Shown here: positions 1-11,100 of the stretch, in pieces
Layout: the number at the start of each line of letters is the position of its first letter
How positions within the stretch are numbered: position 1 is the stretch's first letter
Source: Anaerolineales bacterium UBA2029
GTDB taxonomy: Bacteria; Chloroflexota; Anaerolineae; Aggregatilineales; Aggregatilineaceae
DNA: 64,000 bases
Assembly: GCA_002332795.1 (NCBI GenBank)
Contig: DDBP01000111.1
Coordinates: forward strand, 12,276 to 76,275
Direction of reading: 5' to 3'
The notes under the pieces: generated by a model
What the model saw: only the letters and a program-made list of their open reading frames with translations
Told to the model about the DNA's origin: nothing
The model's database searches: none
Translations under genes and position numbers: made by a program

Positions 1-722
1 GCGATTCCCTGATCGAGCAGTGTGTCAATTTCGTTGGACAGTAACTCTGTCGCCCGATCGTTAAAGCTGAACAGACGCACATAACCCACCTGATCGTAGG
101 TGCTGGCGATGAGGGTGGGTAATTCGACGCGCGCACGGGTGATCTCTACGCTGAAGCGGGACTCGTCGCGAGGACGATAGACGGTCAGAGTCACTTTGCT
201 ACCCACTTCGCCGCGCAGGCGCGCCACGGAGTCTTCCAGCGTCCAGCCAGCGATAGACACACCATCTACTTCCAGGATGACATCCTGGACTTGCAACCCT
301 GCTTCTTCGGCGGGATAGCCGGCAAAAAGCGCGGTGATGGTCAGCTGTCCCTCGGCATTCAGACCTACGTAAGCCCCGATCCCTCCAAATTCGCCGGCGA
401 TACGTTGCCGGTCGAAAGAAGCCTGACGGGGTGGGGCGAAGAAGGTATACGGATCGCCCGCCTTGGCCAGCAACCCCTGGATCGCGCCATAAATCAATTC
501 GCGCTCTTCGGGCAGATCGTAATAGAACTCGCGCTCCAGAATGCTCCAACTCTGCCAGAAGATGTCGAAATTGCGCGTATCATGGGGCGAGTCTGTGCGC
601 TCGGCGAACCAGACTCCCGCCAGAAAAGCCACCGCAGCAATCAGGACCGCGGCGAACATCAACCGTACGCGGTGCAGAGAACCAGGAGAGTTCGGGGCTA
701 GATTGGAAGAGGACGACGTCAT
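1..722 (-). CDS. S41 family carboxyl-terminal processing peptidase, C-terminal part outside the window
   Basis: The minus-strand reading frame is open from an ATG at 722 to the window edge, giving the first 240 residues. The protein starts with a short basic tail and one hydrophobic segment (about residues 22-40), a signal anchor or signal peptide. It continues into the N-terminal helical part typical of S41 enzymes (YGAIQGLLAKAGDPYTFF) and a PDZ domain (about residues 95-185, with GGIGAYV and VQDVILEVDGVSI). The serine-lysine catalytic domain would lie beyond position 1. S41 enzymes cut exported proteins near their C-terminus, with the PDZ domain gating access. The gene lies 28 bases downstream of a second S41 gene, so the two are probably co-transcribed. 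A GGAG lies 11 bases before the ATG. The family call is firm; the substrate is unknown. Confidence 0.88.
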   Translation of the reverse strand, partial: MTSSSSNLAPNSPGSLHRVRLMFAAVLIAAVAFLAGVWFAERTDSPHDTRNFDIFWQSWSILEREFYYDLPEERELIYGAIQGLLAKAGDPYTFFAPPRQASFDRQRIAGEFGGIGAYVGLNAEGQLTITALFAGYPAEEAGLQVQDVILEVDGVSIAGWTLEDSVARLRGEVGSKVTLTVYRPRDESRFSVEITRARVELPTLIASTYDQVGYVRLFSFNDRATELLSNEIDTLLDQGI

Positions 723-750
723 GGATTGATGTGCTCCGTTTTCGATGCAG

Positions 751-1971
751 TCAATTGGCAGCATGAGAAGCGGACTCAAGTTGAGCGCTCAGGTAGCGGA
801 TGGCTTCGCCAAGCTCAACGTCGCGCCCGTCTTCTGCCGGGATCATGGCAATATCCGGCTGCAGACCTTGCCCATCCAACGCTACATGCGCCGGAGTAAA
901 CCACTCGGCGCTGGTGATGTGGATCGAAGAGTCGTCGGAAAGGCGGAAGATGAGTTGGACGGAACCTTTGCCATAGGTCTTCTGACCGATCAAAATCCCT
1001 CGTCCGCGATCTCTGATAGCGCCAGCGACCAGTTCTGCCGCGCTGGCTGTACCCTGGTCAACCAGTACCGCCAGAGGCTGACTGACGGCTGCTCCGCCGG
1101 GCGTCGCCAGGGTTTCCTTTTCGCCCTGGCGTGTGCGCTCGTAGAAGACCACGCCGCCATCCAGGAATTCCGACGCGACGGCCACTGACTCTTCAAGCAG
1201 CCCTCCAGAATTTCCGCGCAGATCGAGGATCAGCGCCTGGACGTTTTGTGAGGACAGTTCGGTCAGGGCTGTGCGCAGTTCGTCGGGGGTGCGGGCGGTG
1301 AAGCGCAGGAGCTGAACATATCCCAGGGAAGGTGCTTCGGGCACGACATGCCAGATGACCGAGGGCACCATGACCTCTTCGAACGCGATAAAGTACTCGC
1401 GCGCGTCGGCCTGATCGGGCTGACGGACGGTGATAGTCACCCCCCGCCCTTCGCCTACCTCTCCGCGCAGCAGCCGGTCAATGACATCCAGACGCTCGTC
1501 GGGGGCCAGCGAGACGCCGTTGACGGTCAGCAACAGATCGCCATCAAGGACTCCGGCGCGAGCGGCTGGCCCATCACGGAACGGAAACAGCACCACCTCC
1601 CCGCGCTCGTTGCGCCGCACCTGGACGCCAATGCCTCCGTACCTGCCCGCCAGCACTTCCGATTCGTTCTGGGCCACGGGCGGGTCAATGAAAAAAGTGA
1701 AGGGGTCGTTGAGCGCTCCCAGGTAGCCACGAATGGCCGCGTATTCCATCTCTTTAGCCGGAGGCAGATCGCGCAGGTAATGCTCCTGGAGCAACTGTTC
1801 TACTTCGGTCAGCAGCGCAAAGCGCGTCGGCGTTGGCTCGCGCGCTGGTTCAACCAGACGATCGCGAACGATGAATCCCGCGAAGAAGGTCAGGCCGAAG
1901 GCAAAGCCGAGTAGTGTCCCTCGCGCAAGCGCGGTCGCCAGCCGGCGGCGGAATGACAGGGGGCGTTTCAT
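751..1971 (-). CDS. ctpA: S41 family carboxyl-terminal processing peptidase (CtpA-like)
   Basis: This is a complete PDZ-S41 peptidase of about 406 residues. A hydrophobic segment near residues 16-35 exports or anchors it. The helical N-terminal region contains LNDPFTFFIDPP, followed by a PDZ domain (GGIGVQV, LDGDLLLTVNGVSL) and the protease domain. The nucleophile serine lies in QGTASAAELVAGAI and the general-base lysine in QKTYGKGSVQ, so it should be active. It would act outside the cytoplasmic membrane on exported or misfolded proteins. I chose the ATG at 1971 because AAGGA lies 8 bases upstream; an in-frame extension to 2004 lacks such a site. It is the first gene of a probable two-gene S41 operon with its own promoter. 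Confidence 0.93.
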   Translation of the reverse strand: MKRPLSFRRRLATALARGTLLGFAFGLTFFAGFIVRDRLVEPAREPTPTRFALLTEVEQLLQEHYLRDLPPAKEMEYAAIRGYLGALNDPFTFFIDPPVAQNESEVLAGRYGGIGVQVRRNERGEVVLFPFRDGPAARAGVLDGDLLLTVNGVSLAPDERLDVIDRLLRGEVGEGRGVTITVRQPDQADAREYFIAFEEVMVPSVIWHVVPEAPSLGYVQLLRFTARTPDELRTALTELSSQNVQALILDLRGNSGGLLEESVAVASEFLDGGVVFYERTRQGEKETLATPGGAAVSQPLAVLVDQGTASAAELVAGAIRDRGRGILIGQKTYGKGSVQLIFRLSDDSSIHITSAEWFTPAHVALDGQGLQPDIAMIPAEDGRDVELGEAIRYLSAQLESASHAAN

Positions 1972-2002
1972 GACCGGAATCCTTAGTGTGCGCAACACCG
2001 AC

Positions 2003-2030
2003 ATTCTAACATAGTCTGCGGGAGTGTCTA
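2003..2030 (-). promoter_or_regulatory. Promoter for the S41 peptidase pair
   Basis: Reading the minus strand, TAGACA (2030-2025) and TAGAAT (2008-2003) are separated by 16 bases. Each matches the sigma-70 consensus at five of six positions. The predicted start of transcription lies about 25 bases before the ctpA ATG. Confidence 0.55.
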
Positions 2031-2105
2031 TGGCTCAGGCTTCCCCGAATGGCAGACTACCGTTATCATACGAGGTGAGATGAGTCTGGGTGAGAGGGTA
2101 CTACC

Positions 2106-3770
2106 ATGCACAGGCGCAGGCCCCTGGTACTGGTGGCTGATGATGAGCAGAACGCGATCTTGCTGTTGCATCGCGTGCTGGAGCGCGAAGGCTTCGATGT
2201 GGAAAGCGCGCGCGACGGACTGTCTACGCTGGCCAAGGCGCGCGAATTGAAGCCTGATCTGATTTTGTTGGATGTGCAGATGCCCCATCTCAACGGCTTT
2301 GAGGTCACAGCCCGCTTGCGGGAAGACCCGGAGACTGCCCGGATTCCCGTAATTTTCGTCACCGCGGCTGCACGCGAAGCAGCAGACGTGGCTCACGGGT
2401 TGCAGCTGGGGGCCGATGACTATATCCGCAAGCCCTACGACTATCATGAACTGGTAGCGCGGGCGATCAGCAAGATGCGCGCTCGTCAGCTAGAGGACCG
2501 CCTGCAGCGCCGTAACGCCGAACTGGAAGCCCTGGTGCGCATCGGGGCGGAATTCAACCAGCAACTGGCGCTCCCCGATCTGGCCAACCGTATCGTGGCG
2601 ATCGCCAGAGACGAGTTCGGTGCACACCAGGTCGAGCTTTACCTGTTCGACGAGCAACAACAGCCGCTTCTCTGTCGCGATCTGCGGCACGGACTGCTGT
2701 CTGAAGAAGAAGTGCGCGCCGTGCTGGATGGAGAAGACACCGTAGCAGGCTACGTCTACCGTACCGGTGCGCCTGTGCTCGTCGCCGACGTTTCGACTGC
2801 GGGGCAGTTTGGGCACCTGCAACGCCAGGGGTATCACTCCGCTATTGCGGCCCCCTTGCTACATCATGGGCGGCTGGTAGGCATCCTGGTAGTGGCGCAC
2901 GCCGAACCGGAGGCGTACGGCGAGAGCAAGCTGCGCATGTTGCGTTCGGTTGGGGAACAGGCGGCCCTGGCGGTGCGCAATGCTCAACTCCACGCGGCAT
3001 TGCATGCCTACGCCCAAAATCTGGAGGCCATGGTTGACGAGCGCACTCGTGAGCTACGCGCTGCACAGGCACAACTGATCCAGTCGGAGAAGCTGGCTGC
3101 GTTGGGGCGGCTGGCGGCTGGAATCGCCCATGAGGTCAACAATCCTCTGCAGCCAATCCTCAACTGCCTGGAAGTTGCTATCGAAGACATCGAGAACGGG
3201 CAACCCGTAGATGCCCAGGGACTGCGCGTGGCCGAGCAGGAAGTTCAGCGCATTAAGGGCATCGTGTCGCGGCTGCTCGACTTTGCTCGTCCGACTACGG
3301 GCGAAATCATGCGCATAGACTTGAGAGAGCTGGTTGAGGAGGTGACACTGTTCACGCAGCGGCAGATGGAACGCATGCAGGTGAGAGTCACCAAGAGACT
3401 TGAGCCAGTGCCTCCCATCCTGGGCACACCGGCGCAACTCAAACAGGTCTTGCTCAATCTGGTGCTCAATGCCGCCGAATCCATGCCCGGCGGCGGCGAC
3501 ATGACTGTCGAGCTGTACCAGGATGGACAAGGCGTGGTGCTGGCTGTCGCGGACACGGGGACGGGTATTGCGCCCGAAGCGCTCGACCGCATCTTTGAGC
3601 CGTTTTTCTCTACCAAGAGCGATGGCACGGGGCTGGGACTGTCTGTCACCTACGGGATTGTGCAGGGACACGGCGGCACAATCACCGTAGAGAGCGAAGT
3701 AGGAAAGGGCAGCCGTTTCGTCGTGTGGCTGCCCACTGAAAGTGCGAGTACCACTCAGGTCAACGACTGA
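2106..3770 (+). CDS. Hybrid response regulator / histidine kinase (REC-GAF-HisKA-HATPase)
   Basis: This is a 554-residue cytoplasmic signalling protein with no membrane segment. Domain order is receiver (about 1-120, phosphoacceptor Asp in LILLDVQMPHLNGFE), GAF (about 150-290), a coiled linker (LEAMVDERTRELRAAQAQL), HisKA with the phospho-His in GIAHEVNNPLQ, and HATPase_c with N-box NLVLNAAESMP and G-boxes DTGTGIAP and GTGLGLSV. Having the receiver at the N-terminus suggests it is phosphorylated by another kinase or phosphorelay and then controls its own kinase output. No partner regulator is next to it. GAGAGGG precedes the ATG. Its stop codon is one base from that of the convergent downstream gene. 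The signal sensed by the GAF domain cannot be read from the sequence. Confidence 0.9.
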   Translation: MHRRRPLVLVADDEQNAILLLHRVLEREGFDVESARDGLSTLAKARELKPDLILLDVQMPHLNGFEVTARLREDPETARIPVIFVTAAAREAADVAHGLQLGADDYIRKPYDYHELVARAISKMRARQLEDRLQRRNAELEALVRIGAEFNQQLALPDLANRIVAIARDEFGAHQVELYLFDEQQQPLLCRDLRHGLLSEEEVRAVLDGEDTVAGYVYRTGAPVLVADVSTAGQFGHLQRQGYHSAIAAPLLHHGRLVGILVVAHAEPEAYGESKLRMLRSVGEQAALAVRNAQLHAALHAYAQNLEAMVDERTRELRAAQAQLIQSEKLAALGRLAAGIAHEVNNPLQPILNCLEVAIEDIENGQPVDAQGLRVAEQEVQRIKGIVSRLLDFARPTTGEIMRIDLRELVEEVTLFTQRQMERMQVRVTKRLEPVPPILGTPAQLKQVLLNLVLNAAESMPGGGDMTVELYQDGQGVVLAVADTGTGIAPEALDRIFEPFFSTKSDGTGLGLSVTYGIVQGHGGTITVESEVGKGSRFVVWLPTESASTTQVND

Positions 3771-3771
3771 G

Positions 3772-4956
3772 TCAGGAGACTGACCAGAGGGCCTGGAAAC
3801 TGGCCAGCGCTCTCTCGCCGGTGCCCAGGTCACCGTTCAGGTAGCGCTGAGCGGCCTCCAACGGAACCTGGGCGCGGTATAGGGTATCGTGTTTTTCGGA
3901 CTGGCAACGATTGACAGATACCCCGACGGCATCTACCTGTCCGCTCGCTGCCCCACTGTGTTGTGCTGCCAACTCCATGCCCCGAAAGACCGCCTGCGGC
4001 AGTCCGGATGGAGACGACAGACAGAATTCCACGTAAAGGGTCTTCCCTAAGGAGCTGGGGGCAACGATGGCGCGGTACTCCTGGCCCAGGCCCTGCATGC
4101 TCAACTGATCGTTCAGGTCTTTGAGGACGCCTGCCAGCGTCACGTCTTCGATGGCAAGCGGAGCAAGCGGGCCAGGGTCTTGTGAAGGCGCTTCTTCTTG
4201 CTCCATCAGGCGGAAGGCGAGTACCACCACACCCGCCAGGGCGATGATCATCGCCAGCACCCAGAACAACAGGCCAGGACGGCGCGCGCGTCGCGGGGCT
4301 GCCGGTGCTTGCTCCCGTTCGGCCTCTTCCTCTTCGAGCTTGAGCAAGGCATCCAGGTCTACCTGTTCGGCGTCAATGGCTCTGATCAAATCAGCGGTAT
4401 CGAAATCTTCTTGCTGAAATTGATCGGATAGCAGGTCTTCTTCCAGACGAGCGAAAGGATCGTCTTCGCCGGCCTCGATCTGGGCAGGCATTTCGGCTTC
4501 GGTTTCGTCGAGGATGAGAGCTTCGAGAGGCTCTGGCGCGAACAGTGGCTTTTCCGGCGTCTCATAGTCTGGGAAGGCAGCGCTGCGAGCTTCAGGAGGA
4601 GCAAAGGTGCCCTCCAGTTCGGCCCAATCTTCAACCTCTACCTGGCCAGCGAAGGTATCATCTTCAGCCAGCGCGAATGCCTCAGGCTCTGCCGTAGCGG
4701 CTATCCGTTCGTCCAGGGCCGCCAGTAATTCGCGAGCCTTGTCGGCATTGGGGTAATCGGGGTCAAGAGTCAGGACGCGGGTGAGCGCATGGCGGATTTC
4801 TTGTGGGTCAGTTACGGCGTGGGCGAGGAGCCACCAGGCATGGACGTTGTCCTGCTCTCTCTCCAGCAGCGGTCGCAGTATCTGTTGCGCCTCCTGTGTG
4901 CGATCGTGCCGGATATAGCGATAAGCGCGCCGTAACTGTTCGCGTGTGTCGTCCAT
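3772..4956 (-). CDS. TPR-like single-pass membrane protein, function unknown
   Basis: This 394-residue protein has three parts. Residues 1-80 are a helical repeat region resembling TPR (RYIRHDRTQEAQQILRPLL, LTLDPDYPNADKARELLAAL). Residues 80-220 are strongly acidic and probably disordered. One transmembrane helix lies near 228-250 (LLFWVLAMIIALAGVVVLAF), and the C-terminal 140 residues should be outside the cell. That outer part has two cysteines (EFCLSS, VNRCQS). The layout suggests a membrane protein that binds a partner inside and senses or binds something outside. It is divergent from the giant PPC-repeat gene at 5167, so the two may share regulation. GGAGG lies 9 bases before the ATG. 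I do not recognise a named family. Confidence 0.75.
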   Translation of the reverse strand: MDDTREQLRRAYRYIRHDRTQEAQQILRPLLEREQDNVHAWWLLAHAVTDPQEIRHALTRVLTLDPDYPNADKARELLAALDERIAATAEPEAFALAEDDTFAGQVEVEDWAELEGTFAPPEARSAAFPDYETPEKPLFAPEPLEALILDETEAEMPAQIEAGEDDPFARLEEDLLSDQFQQEDFDTADLIRAIDAEQVDLDALLKLEEEEAEREQAPAAPRRARRPGLLFWVLAMIIALAGVVVLAFRLMEQEEAPSQDPGPLAPLAIEDVTLAGVLKDLNDQLSMQGLGQEYRAIVAPSSLGKTLYVEFCLSSPSGLPQAVFRGMELAAQHSGAASGQVDAVGVSVNRCQSEKHDTLYRAQVPLEAAQRYLNGDLGTGERALASFQALWSVS

Positions 4957-4999
4957 CGTCAGTTTCCTCCATGCGCTGCGAGCGCCCCTTCTGTGTGGG

Positions 5000-5027
5000 A
5001 TTATAGTCGGCCTTGTCCGGCGTGCAA
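5000..5027 (-). promoter_or_regulatory. Promoter for the TPR membrane protein gene
   Basis: On the minus strand TTGCAC (5027-5022) and a perfect TATAAT (5005-5000) are 16 bases apart, about 44 bases before the start codon of the gene ending at 3772. Confidence 0.5.
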
Positions 5028-5166
5028 GGTGAGTAACAGGCTGGCGACGAGTAAGATTTCCGGCTCGGCAGGAAGGTGGTCTATAATCGGCCAGTGTGAG
5101 GAGTGGCGGGACACCTAAGCTAGCGGATCACATCAGAGCAGAACGGCGATTGAACACAGGCGGGTT

Positions 5167-8100
5167 ATGATGAGGCGCGTGTATCTCTGGCAGGGCGTTC
5201 TGTTGCTGGGCCTCTCAGCCCTGTTGATGATGATCATGGGAAGGCTGTGGCTGCCGGCGGCGGCGCAAGACAACCGCCTGACAGACGGTGTCACTGTCAG
5301 GGGACGGATCGACACGCCGGATTCCGAAGAGCGGTGGAGTTTCGAGGCCATCGCCGGAGATGTGGTGGCACTGAGCGTCGAGCCGCAGACCGACGGCTTT
5401 GTCCCCTGGTTGACAGTCACCGATCCGCAGGGGCGACTGCTCATGACGGTTTCCTATCCCTCCTCTCAGCAGGGTGAATTTCGTTTCACGCTGGGAATCA
5501 GCCAATCCGGTCTACACGTCGTGCGGGTACGAAGTGACATGCAGACCACAGGGGAATACACGCTTGGTCTCACTGTGATCGAACCAGGCCAGGCGGGGAC
5601 GGTCCAGAGTTCACCAGCGCCGATCCCGCTGACCATGGGGACCTCTGTGCGCGGTCGCCTGACCCGTGCTACGCCGTTGATGCGCTACGCGCTGGAGACG
5701 CAGGGGGGAAATATCGCTCTCGTGGTGCAGGTATCCGAACCAGCGCAAGGCTTGATGCTCGACTTCTATAGTGCCGAAGGTGCCCTTCTGGATCGCGTCA
5801 TCGGCTTTGGTGATTTCGCCCGCAGCGTGCTCGCTCCGTCCGGAGGTGGGGTGCGCGTTGAGGTGCAGCCATGGGGTGGGCTGGTAGCTGACAGCGTCGC
5901 TTTCGAAGTCAGCGCGGTTGCTCTGCCTGCAGGCAGGGCAGCCCCTGGCCGTATCGTGTACGGTGAGGCAAGACAAGTTGGGGCAGGGGCAAGGTCCCTG
6001 TGGTATGTGATGGCGGAAGCGGGCGATATTGTTATGTTACAGCTTTCGTCTCAGGTGCCCGCGCCGCAGGGTACCCTACAGATTGTGGCCCCGGACGGAA
6101 CGGCTGTGCTGGTGCGGACAGTGGAGCAGAGGTTGCGCCAGTCACTGGTGCTGCAGCAGAGCGGACCGTACCTGATCCTTCTGGAGGGCGGGCTGGCCGA
6201 AAGCGGCTATGGCCTCCAGGTTGACCTGCTGGGCAAACGGTGGCGTGCCTTTGCCCAGCACTTTCCGGAACAAAATGCTCGCCTCTTACCGGCAGGGGAA
6301 GTAGTGGCCGAGCTTACAGCGGGTTTCGCTGACGTGTGGTTGCTAGACAATCCTGAACCAGTGCCCTGGCGTTTCATCCTCAGCCGGCAATCGGGCACGT
6401 CTGAACTGGTCATGCAAATAGAAGCGCCCGATGGAGAAGTCATCAGTACGGGTGTGACAGAGGGGGAACTACAGGAAAGTTCTCTGTATCCGCGTCTATC
6501 GCAAGGTGGCCGCTATCGCATACGGGTATTTGCTCTGGATGGGCAGGGGGCTTCCTACCGTCTGCGCGCTGTTCCTGCGAGTGGAGGGGTGCTCGAATCG
6601 GGGCAGCGCTTCAAAGGTGTCCTCAGCGAGAGCGACATAGCCCATAACTGGTGGATCGAAGCACCAGCCGCTGCTGTTCTCACCCTTGATCTGGAAAGCG
6701 CAGTCGGCAGCGCAGCACCGACGGTGACCGTGCTCGATCCCGACGGCCTGTTGCTGGCATCCAGTGCTCAGGGCGACGAGTTGACGGGCCTGCTCCTGCG
6801 TGAAGGGGGACGGTATCGGGTGCTGGTGACCGGATCGGGCGCGGTGTCTCGCCAGGTGTACTATCTGAAAGCTGAACTGAGCGATGCAAGCGCTATGTCT
6901 GGCTCTCAGAGCGTGCCGGTGCCCCTTCCTCAGCAGCGAGCAGCCGTGCAGCGCGTGTCAATCCCCGCTCTGATCGTCCCCGCCTGGCAGACTGACGACC
7001 TCGCACAACCTGTGTCCTCTCTGGCGCTGGGCGTGCCGGTGCGCGGAGAGATCGCGCTGGGGCACACTGCGCAATCCTGGGGATTGTCTGTGCAAGCCGG
7101 GCAGACGCTTATTTTCACGGCGATGCCAGTTGAAGCCGACAGTCCGATCGCCGTGGCGGTGCTCGATCCAACAGGAAAAGTAGTAGCCGAGGCGTATGAG
7201 GCAGGCGGCAGGCCCGCAGCGCTGACGTATTCTTTTCTGACTGCTGGGGAATATCGAGTCACTGTCGGCATGAGAAGCGCGCGGCGCTATGTGCTGTGGG
7301 CAGAGACAGTGGACAACTTTGATCCCAGAGCGACCCAGGTGGTCCAGGGTACATTGCTGACGCCGGGAGAAACCGCGAGGGCTACCCTGAGGCCGGAAAT
7401 GCTCCGGCAGACGTTTGTCTTTTGGGGACAGGAGGGCGACACCGTCTTCGGCAGCGTATCTGGCGAGAAGGAGATTCCTCTGGCGGTCAGCTTTCTGGAT
7501 GTTACGGGACAGCCCGTGCCGCGCGACGACGACCTAACGGATGTGCCTTCGGGAGACATTCAGTTTGCGTGGGGGACTCTGCCAGCGAACGGCGTATACC
7601 AGTTGGTCGTTGCCGCGGACAGCGATAGCCTATCCTCTCTACCCCTGTCGTTCGACGTTCACCTGAACGTCGTTTCCAGTGCCCAGGTACGAATGTCTTC
7701 GGGTGGGATACTGGAAGGGCCGGCGACAGGGACTCTGGTGCCCGATCGGGCTGCTCACTGGCTGTTTGAGGGAACGGCTGGACAGCGCGTGCGTGCTACG
7801 GTCACGCTTCTGGGCGACAGCGAAGGCGGAGTGGCCATCCTCAGCCTGGCGGACAGCGCTGGGGTAGTCTTTGCGCAGCGGCGCGCTTACTTGGGGCAAC
7901 GCGAGCTGGTTCTGGATAACGTAACGTTACCGCACACAGGCGTCTATCAGGCAATCGTGGAGGGAAGCGGGCGCTATTCCCTGAAGGTCGAAGGGCAGGG
8001 AGCACAGCAACAGGCTTCCAGTGCTGCGCTTGACTACGGTTCCACGGCTGCTGGAGTGCTGACGCCAGCGGACACGCTCGATGCCTGGACGTGGAGCGGC

Positions 8101-11100
8101 TCGCGGGGAGACGTCGTCAGGGTAAGCGCGCGTCAGACGGCAGGCACTCCCGCGTTGCTGTCGGTGCAGGTACGCGCGCGCGACGGGCGTGTGCTGGCAA
8201 CCGCTGCTGCTGGCCCTGACCGCAGCGCGCAGATCGAGCACGTGGAGTTGCCCCTGGACGGTCACTACACACTGTTGGTCGGCAGCCCTTCCACGGAGGC
8301 CGATGTCCTGGCCTACGTGGTGGGTGTGGAATTGGAAGCGAGCGCAGCGTATTCGATCGGGCGCACGGTGAGGACAGGCGAACGCTGGCAGGGGGCGCTC
8401 ACCATAGATGATCCGGTTGATACCTGGCTGGTTGAGGCAGCCGACGGGGATACACTCACGCTTTCCGTCTCGCCCCATGATCAGCGATTGTCGCCTGGCA
8501 TCGCTCTGATCGCCACCGACTGGCATCTGGGTGGGTTCAGTGCAACACCAGCGATCCTGGCCGAAGCGCAAAGCGTCAACGGAGAGCCGGTTGAGCTTAC
8601 CTATACCTTTTCGGTGCCGGGTCCGTACGCTGTAATGATCACCGCACCACCAAGAAACTACGGTGTATACGAGATAGCCGTCACGCAGAAAGCGTCTGCA
8701 GCTCTAACCACGCAACGCTTGAGGCCTGGACAGTTGCACCAGGGAGAGCTAGGCGAGCCTGTCCTGAGCAATTCCTGGACTTTTGAGGGACAGGCAGGGA
8801 ACACGGTCACTCTGGCGGTTGCCACAGACTCGCGCTCGCAGGTGCCGTTGAATATGGCCTTGACGGCTCCGGATGGGACGATTGTTGCGCTGGCCGACAA
8901 TCAAGGTGAGAGAAGCGCGAAGATCGCCGACTTTCCGCTGCTGGCAACAGGGACCTACCGGGTTCTCGTCTCAACGGCTGCTGACGTTCCCCCCGGTACT
9001 TCCACGCATTACACGTTGACGCTTCAGGTGTCGGAAAACCGGACGATACGCTCTCTACAGGACAGACGACCAGTATTCGATGCCCTGAATGGCAATCAGG
9101 CCGTTCAGTGGTGGATGTTCTCAGGCCAGGCAAACGAAGCGGTGCGAATTACTGCCCGCGCGACCACCGGCACGCTCGATCCGACGCTTGCCGTCTACGA
9201 TTCGAGCGGACGACTGTTGGCTCAGGCCGACGATGTCGAGAACCTGGATGCCATTCTGACGGTAACGCTGCCAGCCAGTGGCGATTTCCTGGTGCGCGTC
9301 AGCCGTTTCGCCGGGCCGTTTGGGCGGACGGCTGGCAACTACTCGCTCCTGCTGGAGAAGGTGTACAGATCGGGCGACGGCCAGGTGGACGCGGTTCCAC
9401 TGTTCTACGGGCAACGTGTCGAGGGTACGCTGGATCGCCAGGCGGATCGGGCGCGGTGGGCCTTTTGGGGAGCAGCAGGGGATGCGATCTCGGTCATCGC
9501 CCAGTTTCCCGACGACGATATACCACTGTTGCTCACGATCAGCGATCCGGCAGATACAGTGCTCGCTTCTGGTGTGCGAAGTGGCGGATCAGCGACAATT
9601 GCGGCTCTCGAATTGCCTGCCGATGGCTTCTATCTCGTCACCCTACGCCGTCCTGGTGACGTGCAGTCACCTTTCAGCCCGTTCTCGTTGACCCTGGCCA
9701 TCACCGACTGGGTCGGGCAGACGCCCGTCGCTCCAGGGCTACTGGTGACTGGGAAACCGGTTACCGCGGAGATCGGCGCGGGCGAAGTGCACTTCTGGCA
9801 GTTCAGCAGCACCGCTGGCGACGTGGTAGCCTGCACAGTTCTGACTGATCAGTTTCCGCCAGCACTGGAGATGGCAGTCTACGGGCCAGATGGAAAGAGC
9901 ATGGCACAGGCGCAGGCTGTGCCGGGGGAGGCAGGGACGCTTGCTACGGGCAGTCTTGTCCTCCAACAGAGCGGGGTCTATACGCTGGTGGTAAGTTCCC
10001 ATTCTCAGTCGTTACCAACATCTTATCGTTTACTGCTACAATCTTCTGTGAGTCACGAGACAGTCGCTGCAGTCATAGCGCCAGGGGAAGAAGTGGCCGG
10101 GCAACTCGATGACCTGAATCTCGTGGATACGTGGCGACTGGATTTGCATCGTGACGACCAGGTCTACTTGCAGGTGCAGGTATTGTCCGGGGATTTGCAG
10201 CCCGACCTGGCGCTGCTCGACCCGGCAGGGCGGCCAATAGCTCTGGGGGTAAAGGATCAGAGTGTTCCAGAGCCGCAGTACACTATCGGACCGCTCCGGG
10301 TGGAAGAGAGTGGTTCATACACCGTTCTGGTCATGCGACAGGGAGGGAGTGCGGGCACGACTGCTGGTCGGTACCGGCTGAGTGTGTCGCAAACGCCCCC
10401 CTCACCAGAAGCATTGGCGGCGCAGGAGGTCGTCTTTGGTGTTCCACTGTGGGACAATATGGTCCAGCATGAGAGTCGCCTGTACCGTTTCGGCGCGCTG
10501 GCTGGGGATGTCGTGGAAATATCTGTGCTGCGCACGGAGGGTGAGACGCTGCCCCAACTATCCCTGGAAGGGGAAGACGGGAGAAAATTCTCTGTGCAAG
10601 TCATTGCTGGAGAAGGCGAACTCGCCGTGCCCCTGTTCGTCGCTCCCCGCACGGGACACTATCTGATCCGGCTTGCTGCTGATGGGCCGATTGGCTATGG
10701 CCTGTATGTGACCCGAATCGTCCCAGTCGCTCCTGCAGAAGGGCCTGTGCGCCAACTGGGCAGCGGGATTCGCTTGATAGAGAGCATTCAAGGGCCGGGT
10801 GATGCGACGCGCTGGCGCTTTTCCGGCAGCCAGGGTGAGGTAATAAGTTTTACTGTGACGGCTGCTGGTGCCCGGTTTTTCCCTGACGCAATTCTCTATG
10901 GGCCGACGGGATATCTGGTGAAATCAGCCGGGGTGCTGGCTGGCAGCACGGTAATCGGCCCCGTGCGTCTGCCGGAGACAGGAGAATACACTCTGCTCGT
11001 GCGATCGTGGCAGAATGCTGCCGGCGCGGGGACGGGCGAATACAGCGTATTCATGGAACGTGCGCCGCAGGATGTGTCCGGTTCGTCGGGCGGCGTCCTG

